Source of the DNA: Trichostrongylus colubriformis
Taxonomy: Eukaryota; Nematoda; Chromadorea; Rhabditida; Trichostrongylidae
Direction of reading: 5' to 3'
Assembly: GCA_963978905.1 (NCBI GenBank)
Contig: OZ022256.1
Location: forward strand, 43,572,001 to 43,636,000
DNA: 64,000 nucleotides
This document shows, one piece after another, positions 25,001-36,079 of this stretch. Numbering within the stretch: position 1 is the first letter of the stretch; each line of letters starts with the position of its first letter. The notes beneath the pieces were generated by a model. The model searched no databases. It saw only the letters and a program-made list of their open reading frames with translations, and was not told the DNA's origin. The translations under genes and the position numbers were made by a program.

Positions 25001-26181
25001 TCCGTTTCGCTTTTCGCGTTGATTCAAGAGCGCTGACACCCACAGGTGTTTAGCAAGGTGGACCAGCGACATTAATGGTGGGTGATCTAAATTGATAATG
25101 GTTTATAAGAATTGATAAGAAGCGTAAGAAGGCTAGAGTAGTCAAATCCGTTTCGCTTTTCGCGTTGATCCCAGAGCGACGATATTCATAGATGTTCTGA
25201 GTTTTGAGACAGGGACATTAATGGTGGGTGACCCGCATCGATAACGGTTGACAAGATACGATAAAGAGCGTGAAATGGCTAGAGTCGTCAAATTCGTTTC
25301 CCCTTTCGCGTTGATCCCAGAGCGTTGGTATTCATAGGTGTTTAGAAGGGCGGGCCTGGAACATTAATGAAGGGCGATCCAAATTGATAATGGTTGATAA
25401 GATTCGATAAGGAGCATGGGAAGGCAAATGTCTTCAAATTCGTTTCGCCGTTCGCGTTGATCCAAAAGCGCTGACAATCATGGGTGTTTAGCGGGTGGGA
25501 CGAGGGCATTAATAGTGATTGATCCATAGAGATAATGGTTGATTAAATTTGATAAGAAGCATGAGAAGAATTTGTTTCGCCATTCGCGTTGTCTAAGAGC
25601 GCTGATATTCATGGGTGTAAAGACATACCCTAACAATCGGTTCGTGGAAGTGATGACTGAAACCATCACGCTTGAATTCTGACAAGAAGCTGTGCAAAGA
25701 TATAGTGCTCAGCGCACGGTCTTCTGCGTCAATAGCCACTACGGAAACATTACATCCCTCAAAGGCTAGCAGAAGAGCTTCAGAAGCCGGATAGCCTAAA
25801 AGGTAGAAGAGGATTAAATGTAGGAAGAGAAAAAAACAGAAAAAAAAGAGACAAACCTGGCAACTTTGCTTTGGCGAATGATTGAACAGGAGCCATGAAA
25901 CGGCAGCTGTAAACACATTCCAGCTTTGTCTTCTGTTTCCAATCCTCGGTGGCATCCTTCGGAGGTATCAAGGTATACGGGTTTGCCCGAAACAGTCGTA
26001 AATACTTGGCACCGATAGTGAGCAATTGGTTACCTAAAAGATACGAAAAGTTGACATTTCTGATGCCATACTACACCCTCCTATAATTTATGTAACACTC
26101 ACCTTTTCCAGGAAGAAACTTGCCATATGAACTGAAGTTCACAGTAGTTGAATCATCATTTTCATTCAGATAGGAATACAT
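13058..26181 (-). CDS. cpsf-1: CPSF subunit 1 (CPSF160), complete, 37 exons
   Basis: Scaffold of the nuclear cleavage and polyadenylation specificity factor, built of three beta-propellers (MMS1_N and CPSF_A regions), working with WDR33, CPSF30 and FIP1 in AAUAAA recognition. Exons 5'-3': 26181-26103, 26033-25857, 25795-25629, 24546-24428, 24322-24230, 24155-24045, 23648-23510, 23444-23285, 23204-23081, 23023-22912, 22666-22511, 22429-22347, 22281-22225, 22162-22021, 21922-21746, 21652-21497, 21423-21288, 21233-21144, 21096-20984, 20918-20840, 20065-19988, 19933-19838, 19724-19593, 19563-19499, 19433-19242, 16543-16454, 16389-16255, 16163-15999, 15108-15022, 14966-14883, 14827-14684, 14597-14509, 14446-14295, 14199-14073, 13902-13836, 13346-13204, 13112-13058. 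Sum 4371 nt, 1456 aa; the human protein is 1443 aa. Landmarks: [71 protein letters not shown]. Start MYSYL matches the conserved MY start. Oddities: a GC donor after exon 30, a weak exon 9/10 junction, and introns enlarged by repeats. No internal stop. Confidence 0.95.
14828..14882 (-). other. cpsf-1: GC-AG intron in cpsf-1
   Basis: The 55-nt intron between exons 30 and 31 begins CAGAAG/GCACTC and ends TTACAG. Protein conservation across the junction (AQK then VFIWGF, matching GQK-IFLW in human CPSF160) fixes the donor here. The nearest GT alternative would leave an intron of about 20 nt and add 12 unconserved residues. Confidence 0.8.
17646..18990. mobile_element. 1.35-kb element with about 125-bp terminal inverted repeats
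   Basis: The left arm (17646-17768) and right arm (18869-18990) are near-identical in reverse complement, starting GGAAGGCCCATGAGGTCATG and running to a stretch ending AAATGGTTTTAGGGGGG. The interior has no recognisable transposase but includes a tRNA-like segment at about 17984-18070. Non-autonomous DNA transposon is the simplest reading. It sits in cpsf-1 intron 25. Confidence 0.75.
17984..18070 (+). tRNA. tRNA-like sequence, probable pseudogene
   Basis: Contains an A-box-like TGGCCGAATGGGTAAGG and a perfect B box GGTTCGAGTCC at the spacing of a class II (Leu or Ser type) tRNA. The anticodon and T stems do not pair well, so it is probably a pseudogene or a promoter-bearing part of the surrounding transposon rather than a working tRNA. 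Confidence 0.4.
20347..20640 (-). mobile_element. tRNA-derived SINE with target-site duplication, copy 3
   Basis: On the minus strand it starts GGGGGCGGAGGTGGTGTAGT (tRNA-like A box) and has a B box GGGATCAAATCCC, then a body of about 200 bp, and ends in a (TTATCC)n tail. A 12-13-bp direct repeat AGCGCAAAAATAA flanks it at 20334-20346 and 20641-20653, the hallmark of target-primed reverse transcription. About 294 bp. It lies in cpsf-1 intron 20, in the same orientation as the gene. The best-preserved of the four copies. Confidence 0.9.
24978..25620. repeat. Tandem array, about 145-bp unit, 4.5 copies
   Basis: The motif CGTTTCGCTTTTCGCGTTGA recurs at about 25004, 25149, 25295, 25441 and 25573, spacings 145, 146, 146 and 132. 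Each unit continues with GACATTAATGGTGGGTGA and GATAATGGTTGATAAGA. It starts just after a TG-rich microsatellite (24805-24840) and ends inside the donor side of cpsf-1 exon 3, filling most of intron 3. Confidence 0.85.
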
Positions 26182-26891
26182 ATTTCCAAATCAAGAGGCT
26201 TCCCATCAATGCTCAGTGTGAACCTCATGCATCACTCCAGTGGAATTTTCCTAAACATCTCGAGAACCTTGTTCAAACAGGAACAACTGTTCATCAAATT
26301 GCGGTAAATACATCATTCATAAGCAGTACACAGTAAGACTCAAAATAGATCACATATTTTACCAGCTATAGTACAATAACATAAAATCACATCACTACAG
26401 GAATACGTTTCAGAAAGGTACTTCAAAAACTGTCTGCAATTTTCGGTTTCGATTTACCGTAATTACGCCTATCTGCACAAAACCACTGAGCGGCTCCCTA
26501 TGTACCGTTGCAAACGGAGTCTGTGCAAGTGGATGACTAGAAGAATTGAACTAAACGGAGACAGGCTTCGTTCGCGGGTTATGAGGGATCTGCAAGAGTA
26601 AAAATGAGTAGCATGTGGGAGATCGTCGTTTGGTGGGTCGTAACTTGCCATATCACACACCCGGTATTTGTAACTCTTTTGACGAATACAACCGTGGAGT
26701 TTACCATCAATCCAGGGGCTAGAACAGACAGATCTGTTCCGGAAGGCTCTGAATCGTTGGGCTCTTACAGCGCCTGTGGTTTTTTCGTATGCATTTTTCA
26801 CTAGCAATCGGAATTTAAGTTTCGCAAAGACACATCTTTTGCAGGATGAGCCAGTGCTATAAACACGGTCGGATAATAACTTTGGGAGACG

Positions 26892-27036
26892 GTCGTTTGG
26901 CGCGGCCCCTTGGAGCTAATTTGCCAATGGGGCACTGCCAAAGCTCCACCCCTAAAAAGGCTTAGGTAAATCTGGGAGAGTCCAGACGGCCCATGCGCCC
27001 CATTGGCAAATTATCTGCAAGGGCCGCGCCAAACGA
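26892..27036. mobile_element. Short palindromic MITE
   Basis: A 145-bp unit whose ends are inverted repeats: GTCGTTTGGCGCGGCCCCTT at the left and its reverse complement at about 27018-27036. A second inner block GCCAATGGGGC is also inverted. ATAACTTTG occurs outside both ends and may be a remnant duplication. Confidence 0.65.
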
Positions 27037-28794
27037 CATACACCCAATAACTTTGTATCAAATAACTGGTTGGAAAAGAAGAAGTGTCCATCTCATTAAG
27101 GGCTTAGTAGTAGTATTTATCGGTTGACCAAAATTGCCTTTATGCTAATGTATGTGACCACTTCACCCGCTTCACCCTCCACTGATCCTTTTTTGAACAA
27201 CACTGCTATTAAACACGGAACTGATTCATTGTCAGAGGTTAGGGTACAGTTATACTTCGCAACAAGTGTGCTTTTCCGCATGAACCAGGAGTGCTGTGCA
27301 TAAGCGGCAGCGCAGACGCCATTATCAAGACTTTCAACGCTCGCCGTGGACTTCTGGTTTTGCTTTTGTAGCTTTGAGTTGAAAGTGAACGTGTCTACGG
27401 TATCCTTTATCCCTTTATCCCTAAGACAAACTTAGAATCTATGAAACCTCAGCATTCGTTTAGGTTTTTCCTTTTTTCCTCACCACAGAAATGTCTTGTT
27501 ACATATCCACGGAAATGTTCTGCCACATATCCACGGATACACCCTGATACGTACAAGCAGGATCAAACGATAGCGAGGAACCTGAAGGAGACTGCTTTTG
27601 TTAGACGTACTGAAGGAGTAGAGGGAGTGAGCGTACTCTACCTTCTATACTTACTGAGCAGAATCGTCGAGCTCGGCTTGAAGGCAGTGATGGGCGCAAT
27701 TCGGGCCGTGTATGGACAGATCATCAAATGTTATGGTTGACGTGCTTAATAATGCGAAAGTGAAGAAAAACGGAATGAAACGGTAAGCCGAGAAATAGAA
27801 CCCCTTTCCGCCGTTTATTCGCAAGGGGGGGGGGGGCGGGTCGGGCCGAAAAAGAGGGCTGGGATAAAACAAGTGGCAGTTATTGAAGGGGAAGATTCAT
27901 ATAATGCTCGAGAGTACTCTTTCTCATCCGAAATTCCGCCACACTTAGTTTTTTTAGAGTCATAGCTTTTACTTGCGTGACTCACTTACCAGTTTTCATT
28001 ATTCACATTACCCCTATCACTACCTTTGAAGGTACACCACGCGATAATCAGATTAGAGGTTTACTTTCTTGGAGCAAGTAGGTCCTTGTATACTGCTCAG
28101 ACTGCATCTTTGTTGCGGCTGCATGGTGCTCCTCACGGGTTTGTGCCTGCTTGAATACAACGCAGCCACGCCCACCCAAACAAATCATTCCTGGCCTTTG
28201 ATGAATAACTTTCCAACGTGGAAGCTGCTTCATCATTGAAATGGCTGTTTCACTGGGATATCGTTCTTATCACAAATTCCCTTCTTCCTTCCCCACGTGG
28301 GTGCCAAACTGGAAACTTGTTGGTCCAAGACCAGGTGTGATTTGATTGGGTGGGCGTGGCTTGATTGTGTTCGAGGCGCGCAACATCGCGAGGATACAAC
28401 GTGCAGCCGCCACAATAATTTAGCCTTAGCAGTTAACCAAGGACATACTTGTCCCAAGAAGAAAGAGGTGGTATTTAGGAAGCGAAATCTTCTGGAAATC
28501 CTCAGAACTTCCACCAGACTGCCGTTCCTCAGTGAGTGAGGCGGTCGGGTGGTCGATAATTACTTCTTATCAGGTAATAGCACCATGTATATGTTTATCG
28601 ATCGTCGACCTCACTTTGAGAGATTCGGGAAACCACATTTTTAGTACACTTACAACATCTGCCATGTGGAGCAAGGGAGGGGGTCATATCAGCGTAGGTT
28701 TGAGGAGAGGGAGAGGTCGCGATTTTTGGAAACTATTCCCCAGCACAACAAGGAAAGGTGGTTGGAAGTGAGGAGGCACTGCGGATTTTCTTTC

Positions 28795-28973
28795 TAGGCC
28801 GCGATCATACTCACCGCCGGCAGGGAGTGGCTGCGTTCACAGGCAGCGAGGGAGAGTGGTACGGGGGAGGTGCAGAGATGGCGCAGGCAACGAGGCATGG
28901 TGGCATATGCGGAGACGCAGAAATACGCAGCCACGCCCTGCCGCCGGAACCGCAAAGTATGACCGCGGCCTTA
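28795..28973. mobile_element. MITE family A copy 5, both terminal repeats
   Basis: Left TAGGCCGCGATCATACT and right GCAAAGTATGACCGCGGCC define a 179-bp copy. Its interior also forms an inverted repeat (CCGCCGGCAGGGAGTGGCTG against CAGCCACGCCCTGCCGCCGG) and resembles the interior of copy 1. Confidence 0.7.
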
Positions 28974-29825
28974 AGTTTTGGAAACGGATCTAAAAAAGGA
29001 GCAGTTCCGTGCAACACACTTCAACCACCACCAGTAACAGGTAATTATTTCACCTCTACACACGGCTTCCTCTAGGCATTCAATGGGAAATTCTTTCTAC
29101 CTCTGCCCACCACGCCTCGGGGGTGACCTCGTTTGGGACCTGCCGACACACCTTAGTTGATCGATTGGTGAGTTATCTGCTGTAGCCAATAGTAGCCCTT
29201 ATCACTGATAGCACTCTATCATCATACATAGATGATATTCTTTTCGGTGACTCTCACACTCAAAAGTAAGTCGCAGGACAGTCCCTCTACTAGTCAAAGA
29301 GCGGGAGAGAAGATTTATCTGGAACCCTTCCAAAGAGAGAAGACACGGACGCAGCCCACTTCTTCAACACGATTTTGACCATTGGCGTAAGTGCGCCGGA
29401 CGACTTTGCAGACAGAAATGAAGAAATGCTGGTTCTCACCTATGCGGCGCAACATAGCCTCATAAATTCGAAGATGAATAGCATAATACACATACAATGG
29501 ATGACCAACCGATGCGCGAGGTGTGCAATAGTGTTAAAGTGATAAAAAAAATTAGATATAAATATTTGCTGTCATGAGAGCAATGCACTGTAGTCCAGGT
29601 TACATTGATCCTTATTGTTTTATTAGTTGACTAGTTGGGGCGCGTTTGGCACCATGGGCGTCAGTGTCGAACGGAATTGTTTTTCTATAAGTTAACTCAG
29701 TATCCATTATCACATCCTGCTTCTCCCACTTGGAGCAGGTCCCAGCTCGCTTCGCGTATGTTTGAGATCCGATTTTCCATTAAGATTCAAGGCGCGTTAG
29801 AACTGACTTACTCAAACTGTTCTAA

Positions 29826-30650
29826 GCACCGCTCACTCAGCGGCTCACTATGCCCAGGCTTCCTCAATGACTTTCGGAGACTCATCGCTAGCATTAACCT
29901 ATCGTTTCCTCACGTTTGAACCTTTTTCGAACAGAGCGAATGATTTTCAATCCGAGGACCGAACGCTCAGTGCACGCCCCACCCACGGTGGGCGGAGCTC
30001 GATCTTGCTCACGTATGCTCCTCAGTTCTTGTCCCATACCCTGCCCACGCAAAGTTGTCCTCATCTCCAGAATTGCCTTTCATGCAATGCCCAAGCCCCG
30101 CCCACCACTGCAAAAGGTACGCCCACAGATAAAAGTTTCCCTCTTTCCATGGCGCATTCTAATACTAACCACTTGTCTTCCTCTCTCGGCACCCAGATCA
30201 TTCCAGAGATAAGTTCCTATTTTTGCTGTCATCTGAGTAATAATACGCTCCGTCCTTTATGGGCAGGTTCCGTTAATTTCGAGTATATTCAAACCAGCCT
30301 AGACGTCGGTCATCTCCATCGATATTTTTCGAGACTTCATGCCACGTAGGGACCTAGTTATAGGTTTTTGCTCAAGGACCGCCCACTGAGGTGCGCTCCG
30401 CCAACAGAAACCCAGGCCTTTCATGACTTTCAGAGTCATCGCTAGCCTTAATCCATCTTTTCCCCACGTTTGGGTCATACTGAAACCCAACGACTTTGAT
30501 CGGAAAACGAAATATTCCAGTGCATGCTCCGCCCATGGGCGGAGCTCGACTTAGTCCATGTGTTGTCTTTACTTCTTGTCCCATGCCCTACCCTGTTCAT
30601 ACTTGTCCCCATCTCCCCAGTTGTTTTTCATGTTACGTCTATTTCGTGAC
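29826..30650. repeat. Two direct repeat units of about 285 bp
   Basis: Units at about 29826-30110 and 30381-30650 share, in order, GCCCAGGCTTCCT or close match, GAGTCATCGCTAGC, CCCACGTTTG, GGGCGGAGCTCGA and TTCTTGTCCCATRCCCT. The divergence suggests an old duplication. Short open frames across the units are not conserved as protein and were not called. Confidence 0.6.
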
Positions 30651-31127
30651 AGACAGAGGGACGGACGGACAAACGAGGGGAGGGACACTTTCCACTTGCA
30701 ATTACACACCAATTATTTCCTCATTCCTCCATGATTTATTTCAGCAATTACGCTCACAATCTGATTTACCTTGTCACTATGGTATTATCCGCTGGCCACT
30801 GGGCAACCTTGAGTACTGTACAGTAATTTGGGATTTTCACGATGTAACAGAGGGAAAGCTTCGCTTGTTTGGCTATCCCTTGTCCAGCTGCCAATCGTAA
30901 TTGCACGCCTTTAACAACAACAATCGATATGTTCCAGTGCAGCTGCAGGGATACGCTCAGTAATGACCAGTTGTGACCCGACCCAGAATCTCCGCTAGGC
31001 TTCCAACCACTGATGAAAATTTCACATTAATCACAGAACACAACGTAATCATCACATTTCCTATTGAACAACTTGGCAGCCATGATATGCTTGAATCACA
31101 AAGTTTGAAAGTAAAGAAGTGTGCACA

Positions 31128-34100
31128 CTAAACATTGCGAAGAGATCTCCAGAAATATGGATTCTGCTGGAAACGTCGTTGAAAATTGTTGTACCATTCT
31201 TGTAAAGCCGAAACCGGGATGTAATCAGCGAATCCTGAACGGAAAGACTGATGGAACACGCAAGAATAGCCATGGTCGCCGATATCTAATAAATTCTTAA
31301 CAAAAAAATGTTTGAAGTTTGGCAGTTTTCCAAGTCACAAACCTTGTCCGTCTGGCCTAGGCATTCGTGTCGTGTAAGATTCGGCATGATTTACCAAGTT
31401 TCGCAGCAAAGCTTCCGCAAATTCACTCAGTGTTGACTATAAAAAAAGAAACACCGGACATCTTGTCGTGTAATGAAACTAAATATACCTGTTGAGAAGT
31501 CTGAGTTCCCTCAGCGGCTTCTCTCCCTTCGATGGCTGAGAGAGGCTCCACCATTATCCCTATTTGTACCGATCCCATTGCCCCACCGGTCATGCCTCCA
31601 CTAAATACACCCGTTTGGCGAACTTCAGACAAGTGGAGCTATAAAACAAGAGTTTTCAAACTACGATGTTTATAAATTACAGCTCACACGAAGTTCGACC
31701 AAAACTCGTGTAAAAAGGTATGTAATGCGTATGCCAATGTGAATTTTATGTAAACAATGGATCGAGCAACATTTAAGGCGTTAGTTAACTTAACTCTGTG
31801 TGCCAGTCCTACCTGGAGGTTACATTACGAACTGTAATATTAGGTTGTCCCAACAGTCTTGTATGATTTTTTTCGACCACCATTTTTTTATTATTTTTTC
31901 GTCCAACAAATAACCATTAGGCAACAACGTATTGACCATTGTTATCGGCAACCCTCTGCCACCTCATAGGTAAATCGCTGATCCCCTCCTCCCGGAACCC
32001 TGGGTTCTGGGAGTCGATGAAGTCAGCGATCGCCTTTGCAAGCATGCCACAATCAGCGATTTTTTTCTTTGCCAGGGAGGATTCAAGAGGATGGGTAAGG
32101 TGATAGTCAGAATGGGCAATGTCTGGAGAGTATGGCCTGTAGGGCAGGACATCCCAGCCGAGCTCGTGTAGCTTGGCCTGGGTACTTTTCGTGAAATCGG
32201 AGGGGGCGTCGTCATGGGAGAGTGACCGCGAACCTTGACCGCGGACCTTTTTTGGACCTTTTCTCGAACAACGTCAGCGAGCTGCTGGAGCTGGTCGGTG
32301 CATACGGTAGCGGTGACTGTCTCGCCTTCTACCAGCACGTCATGGAAAAGCATTCCTTCCGCGTCCCAGAAGTAGCACAGACCCAAGCGTGGCTTGTCAT
32401 CCATGTCAATCTCGCCGTTGCTGAAGCTGATGAGCCAGCGTTGCACGGTCACGTAGCTCACACATCAGCTCACACTCCCTTATCCAATGCAGCGCTGATG
32501 GAGTGGCAAGCTTCCGTCGTTTTTGGTGCCGCAAGACCGCTCATAGTAGATGACACCGCGAGTTGGGTGGGTATCGACAACGGGCATTGTAGCCTTTCCA
32601 CGGAATCTGGTGGTTCAACAAATATTTTACTAGAAAGCTTAGAGAACGTTCTACCTTATTCCTGAACCGCCTAGACCTGCTTCGAAGTAACCAAGAGGTA
32701 CTGATTTTTTTTTTGAAAAATCCTACAAAACTTTTGGGACAACCTAATATATAACTGATCTTTTTGAAGATAAAATATGTCGCCCAGCTACTTGTATCAT
32801 TGATCTTTTTCCCTTCACTATTTCAGACCGGAGATCACTGTCCCTATTGCGACCCATAACAAGAGGAAAAAGTGAGCCAGGGCCTTTTGAATTGGAAGAA
32901 AAGATGAAACGATCTACCTGAGCTATTTTGAAAATAACACTAGGTTTTCCGTTGCATATAAATCCAAGGTAATGCCATCCAGCATCCTGACCTTCTGGTG
33001 ATGGCCATCGTACATACACTACAAATTTTACTGTTGAGGTAACACAGTAATACATCAACGGACAAAAAATGGAAGGCTATCGAGCATGGGCCGCGCAGTA
33101 AGGGAGCCGTAATGCGAGAAATTATGAGACGTTAAAACAGGTTCAACAGCCGTTAATGCATCAATGGGAGAAGTGCCCGTACACATGCAGCTTGTAGTAC
33201 CAGTCGCATATTGCAGCCATCTGCCGACTTGATAGCATCCACTACTACACAACACCAACATATTAAGTTGGTAGAAAAGCTTTGACACATTTTCCAAAAC
33301 TAAAGACAGTGGCAGGATAAGTAGGCCAGAACCCCAAAGACCGTTGAATACAAAGTCTAGGACTTTCTAGTATGAAGGTAAAGAAAAAACGAAAGGTTAA
33401 TTCCGAGAAATGAGAGCCTCATCCCACCGTTGACTCCGACAGGAGGCGGGGACTGTTAGTGAAGGGGCAGGTTCTGGCAGGATAAGGGGCAGCTGTTGAA
33501 GAAGGCGACTCCTATGAAGCCCGGCCACATATAGACTCCCTGTTCCCGTGACTTTAATTTTAATAACTCACTTTATAAGTTCTCTTTATTCACATTACCC
33601 GTACCACGGCCTTTAACTAAGCCGAATATTAAGACCCCCAAAGGCTTACAGATAAGGTGGAACAGACCTTACGTATACCCGATGGTGAAAGAAGCAGGGA
33701 ACACGGATGACTGTGTGATCATGCGGAAGAAACATGAGGACTAAAGAAATACGGAGTCACCCACGTGATACCATTCTACAATCACCAGTTTGAACACTAA
33801 GTTATATTTTTATCTAAACCTTGAGTCAGAGTGGTAGGGGTTCCCTCCCAACTACAGCCAGGTAAGAAGCCTTGGGCTAAACACGCGTCGCTCGCTCAAA
33901 CCGAAAGCGTGACCATACAACTACATTAGCACCGCGACATTAACGAACTTGCCCAAAAACTGAAACAAATAGGTAGCAAGGTTGAAATGGAAAGCAATGG
34001 CTACTTCTCCGCACCTGAGCCTCCTAATCCGTCTGGAAATGGATTAACACCGGTGATGAAGACTACAACGTGGTTAACGTTCGAGGCTTCTCCTACCTCG

Positions 34101-34244
34101 CATAGGAATTCTCTCTCTCCCACTTGTGCAAACTGTGAAGGCTGAATAGAAAAGCGTGTTCATATACATTTCTTTAAACCGCTTGCTTCATAATAGAATA
34201 CTTACCGCTCGCCCAGCTGCTATCAAGCCGAACACCTCAGCCAT
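31128..34244 (-). CDS. HIKESHI: Hikeshi, HSP70 nuclear import carrier, complete
   Basis: Orthologue of Hikeshi (OPI10 family), which carries HSP70 into the nucleus under heat stress by binding FG nucleoporins. Exons on minus: 34244-34206, 34141-34015, 33030-32918, 31638-31489, 31436-31343, 31285-31128. All GT-AG, phases consistent, 681 nt, 226 aa against 197 in human. Exon 1 gives MAEVFGLIAAGRA (human MFGCLVAGR); exon 2 SNVNHVVVFITGVNPFPDGL; exon 3 GWHYLGFICNGKPSVIFKI; exon 4 GSVQIGIMVEPL; the last exon ends in the conserved EWYNNFQRRFQQNPYFW. The extra length lies mostly in the linker between the FICNGKPS domain and the QIGI strand. Exons 3 and 4 are separated by 1.28 kb carrying a dead mariner. 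It sits about 500 nt downstream of hrpa-1 on the same strand and may be its operon partner. Stop TAG at 31130-31128. Confidence 0.95.
31840..32747 (-). mobile_element. Internally deleted mariner transposon
   Basis: A 908-bp element flanked by TA, with inverted termini TTAGGTTGTCCCAACAG and TTAGGTTGTCCCAAAAG. On the minus strand it retains the transposase helix-turn-helix end (VTVQRWLISFSNGEIDMDDK), then jumps to the YFWDAEGMLFHDVL region, so the part with the first catalytic Asp is deleted. The HDDAP and YSPDIAHSDYHL motifs with the second and third Asp (DD34D pattern) follow, with frame breaks. A typical mariner is about 1.3 kb. Non-autonomous and inactive. Inserted in Hikeshi intron 3 in gene orientation. 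Confidence 0.9.
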
Positions 34245-34250
34245 GAACAA

Positions 34251-34253
34251 TCT
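34251..34253 (-). promoter_or_regulatory. Possible trans-splice acceptor before Hikeshi
   Basis: GTTCTAG precedes ATTGTTC and the ATG, so a spliced leader would be joined 7 nt before the start codon. The polypyrimidine context is weak. If used, SL2-type splicing would mark Hikeshi as the downstream gene of an hrpa-1 operon; SL1 would mark an independent gene. Confidence 0.35.
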
Positions 34254-34586
34254 AGAACGTCCACATATAACAGTATATTTACTGCTACTAATGCGTTCTC
34301 ACATATGCAACTCTTTTTCTCCACATTATAACTATCCCCACTTGCCAAAGTAACAAACTACCAAAACTTAAGGTGGGCCCCCATTTACTTTCAAACGTCT
34401 CCGATTCACTTTTTTGATACCTCTGATCTTTTTGTACATAGCATAACACAAGGGATTACCAATCGAAACAATTTATTAGGAAAAGCAGTAACTTTAGATA
34501 CATTTCAAAACACAAATACTCCTTAATGTTCCAGATAAGATGCGGCCTGGCCTCAAAATAGTAATGGGAGAGGAACAACGGAATAA

Positions 34587-34592
34587 TTTATT
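34587..34592 (-). terminator. hrpa-1: hrpa-1 polyadenylation signal
   Basis: A canonical AATAAA on the minus strand about 150 nt after the hrpa-1 stop codon and about 340 nt before the Hikeshi ATG. Confidence 0.7.
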
Positions 34593-34740
34593 CCAACTAT
34601 ACAATCAGTTTTAGCGAACACCTTCCTCTTGGAACCATAGACATATAATATAGAGAGTAAGAAACAAAGTAACGAACAGATCAGACAACACTTCGTGGGA
34701 TGCCACAACACGTACAGAAACAAGAACGGCAAAGGATTGA

Positions 34741-36079
<1,339 letters not shown>

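Larger units (their letters stand above)
26182..31127. other. Intergenic stretch between Hikeshi and cpsf-1
   Basis: About 5 kb between the Hikeshi stop and the cpsf-1 start. It holds a small palindromic element (26892-27036), a fragment related to the foldback family (27675-27830) next to a 12-G run at 27825-27836, MITE family A copy 5, and a pair of 285-bp direct repeats (29.8-30.65 kb). It should also hold the cpsf-1 promoter; I see no clear TATA or strong trans-splice acceptor before 26181. Confidence 0.5.

Noticed and set aside
31964..32461. 165-codon minus open frame in Hikeshi
   Set aside because: It is a deleted mariner transposase with frame breaks, inside TA-flanked inverted termini, not a host gene.
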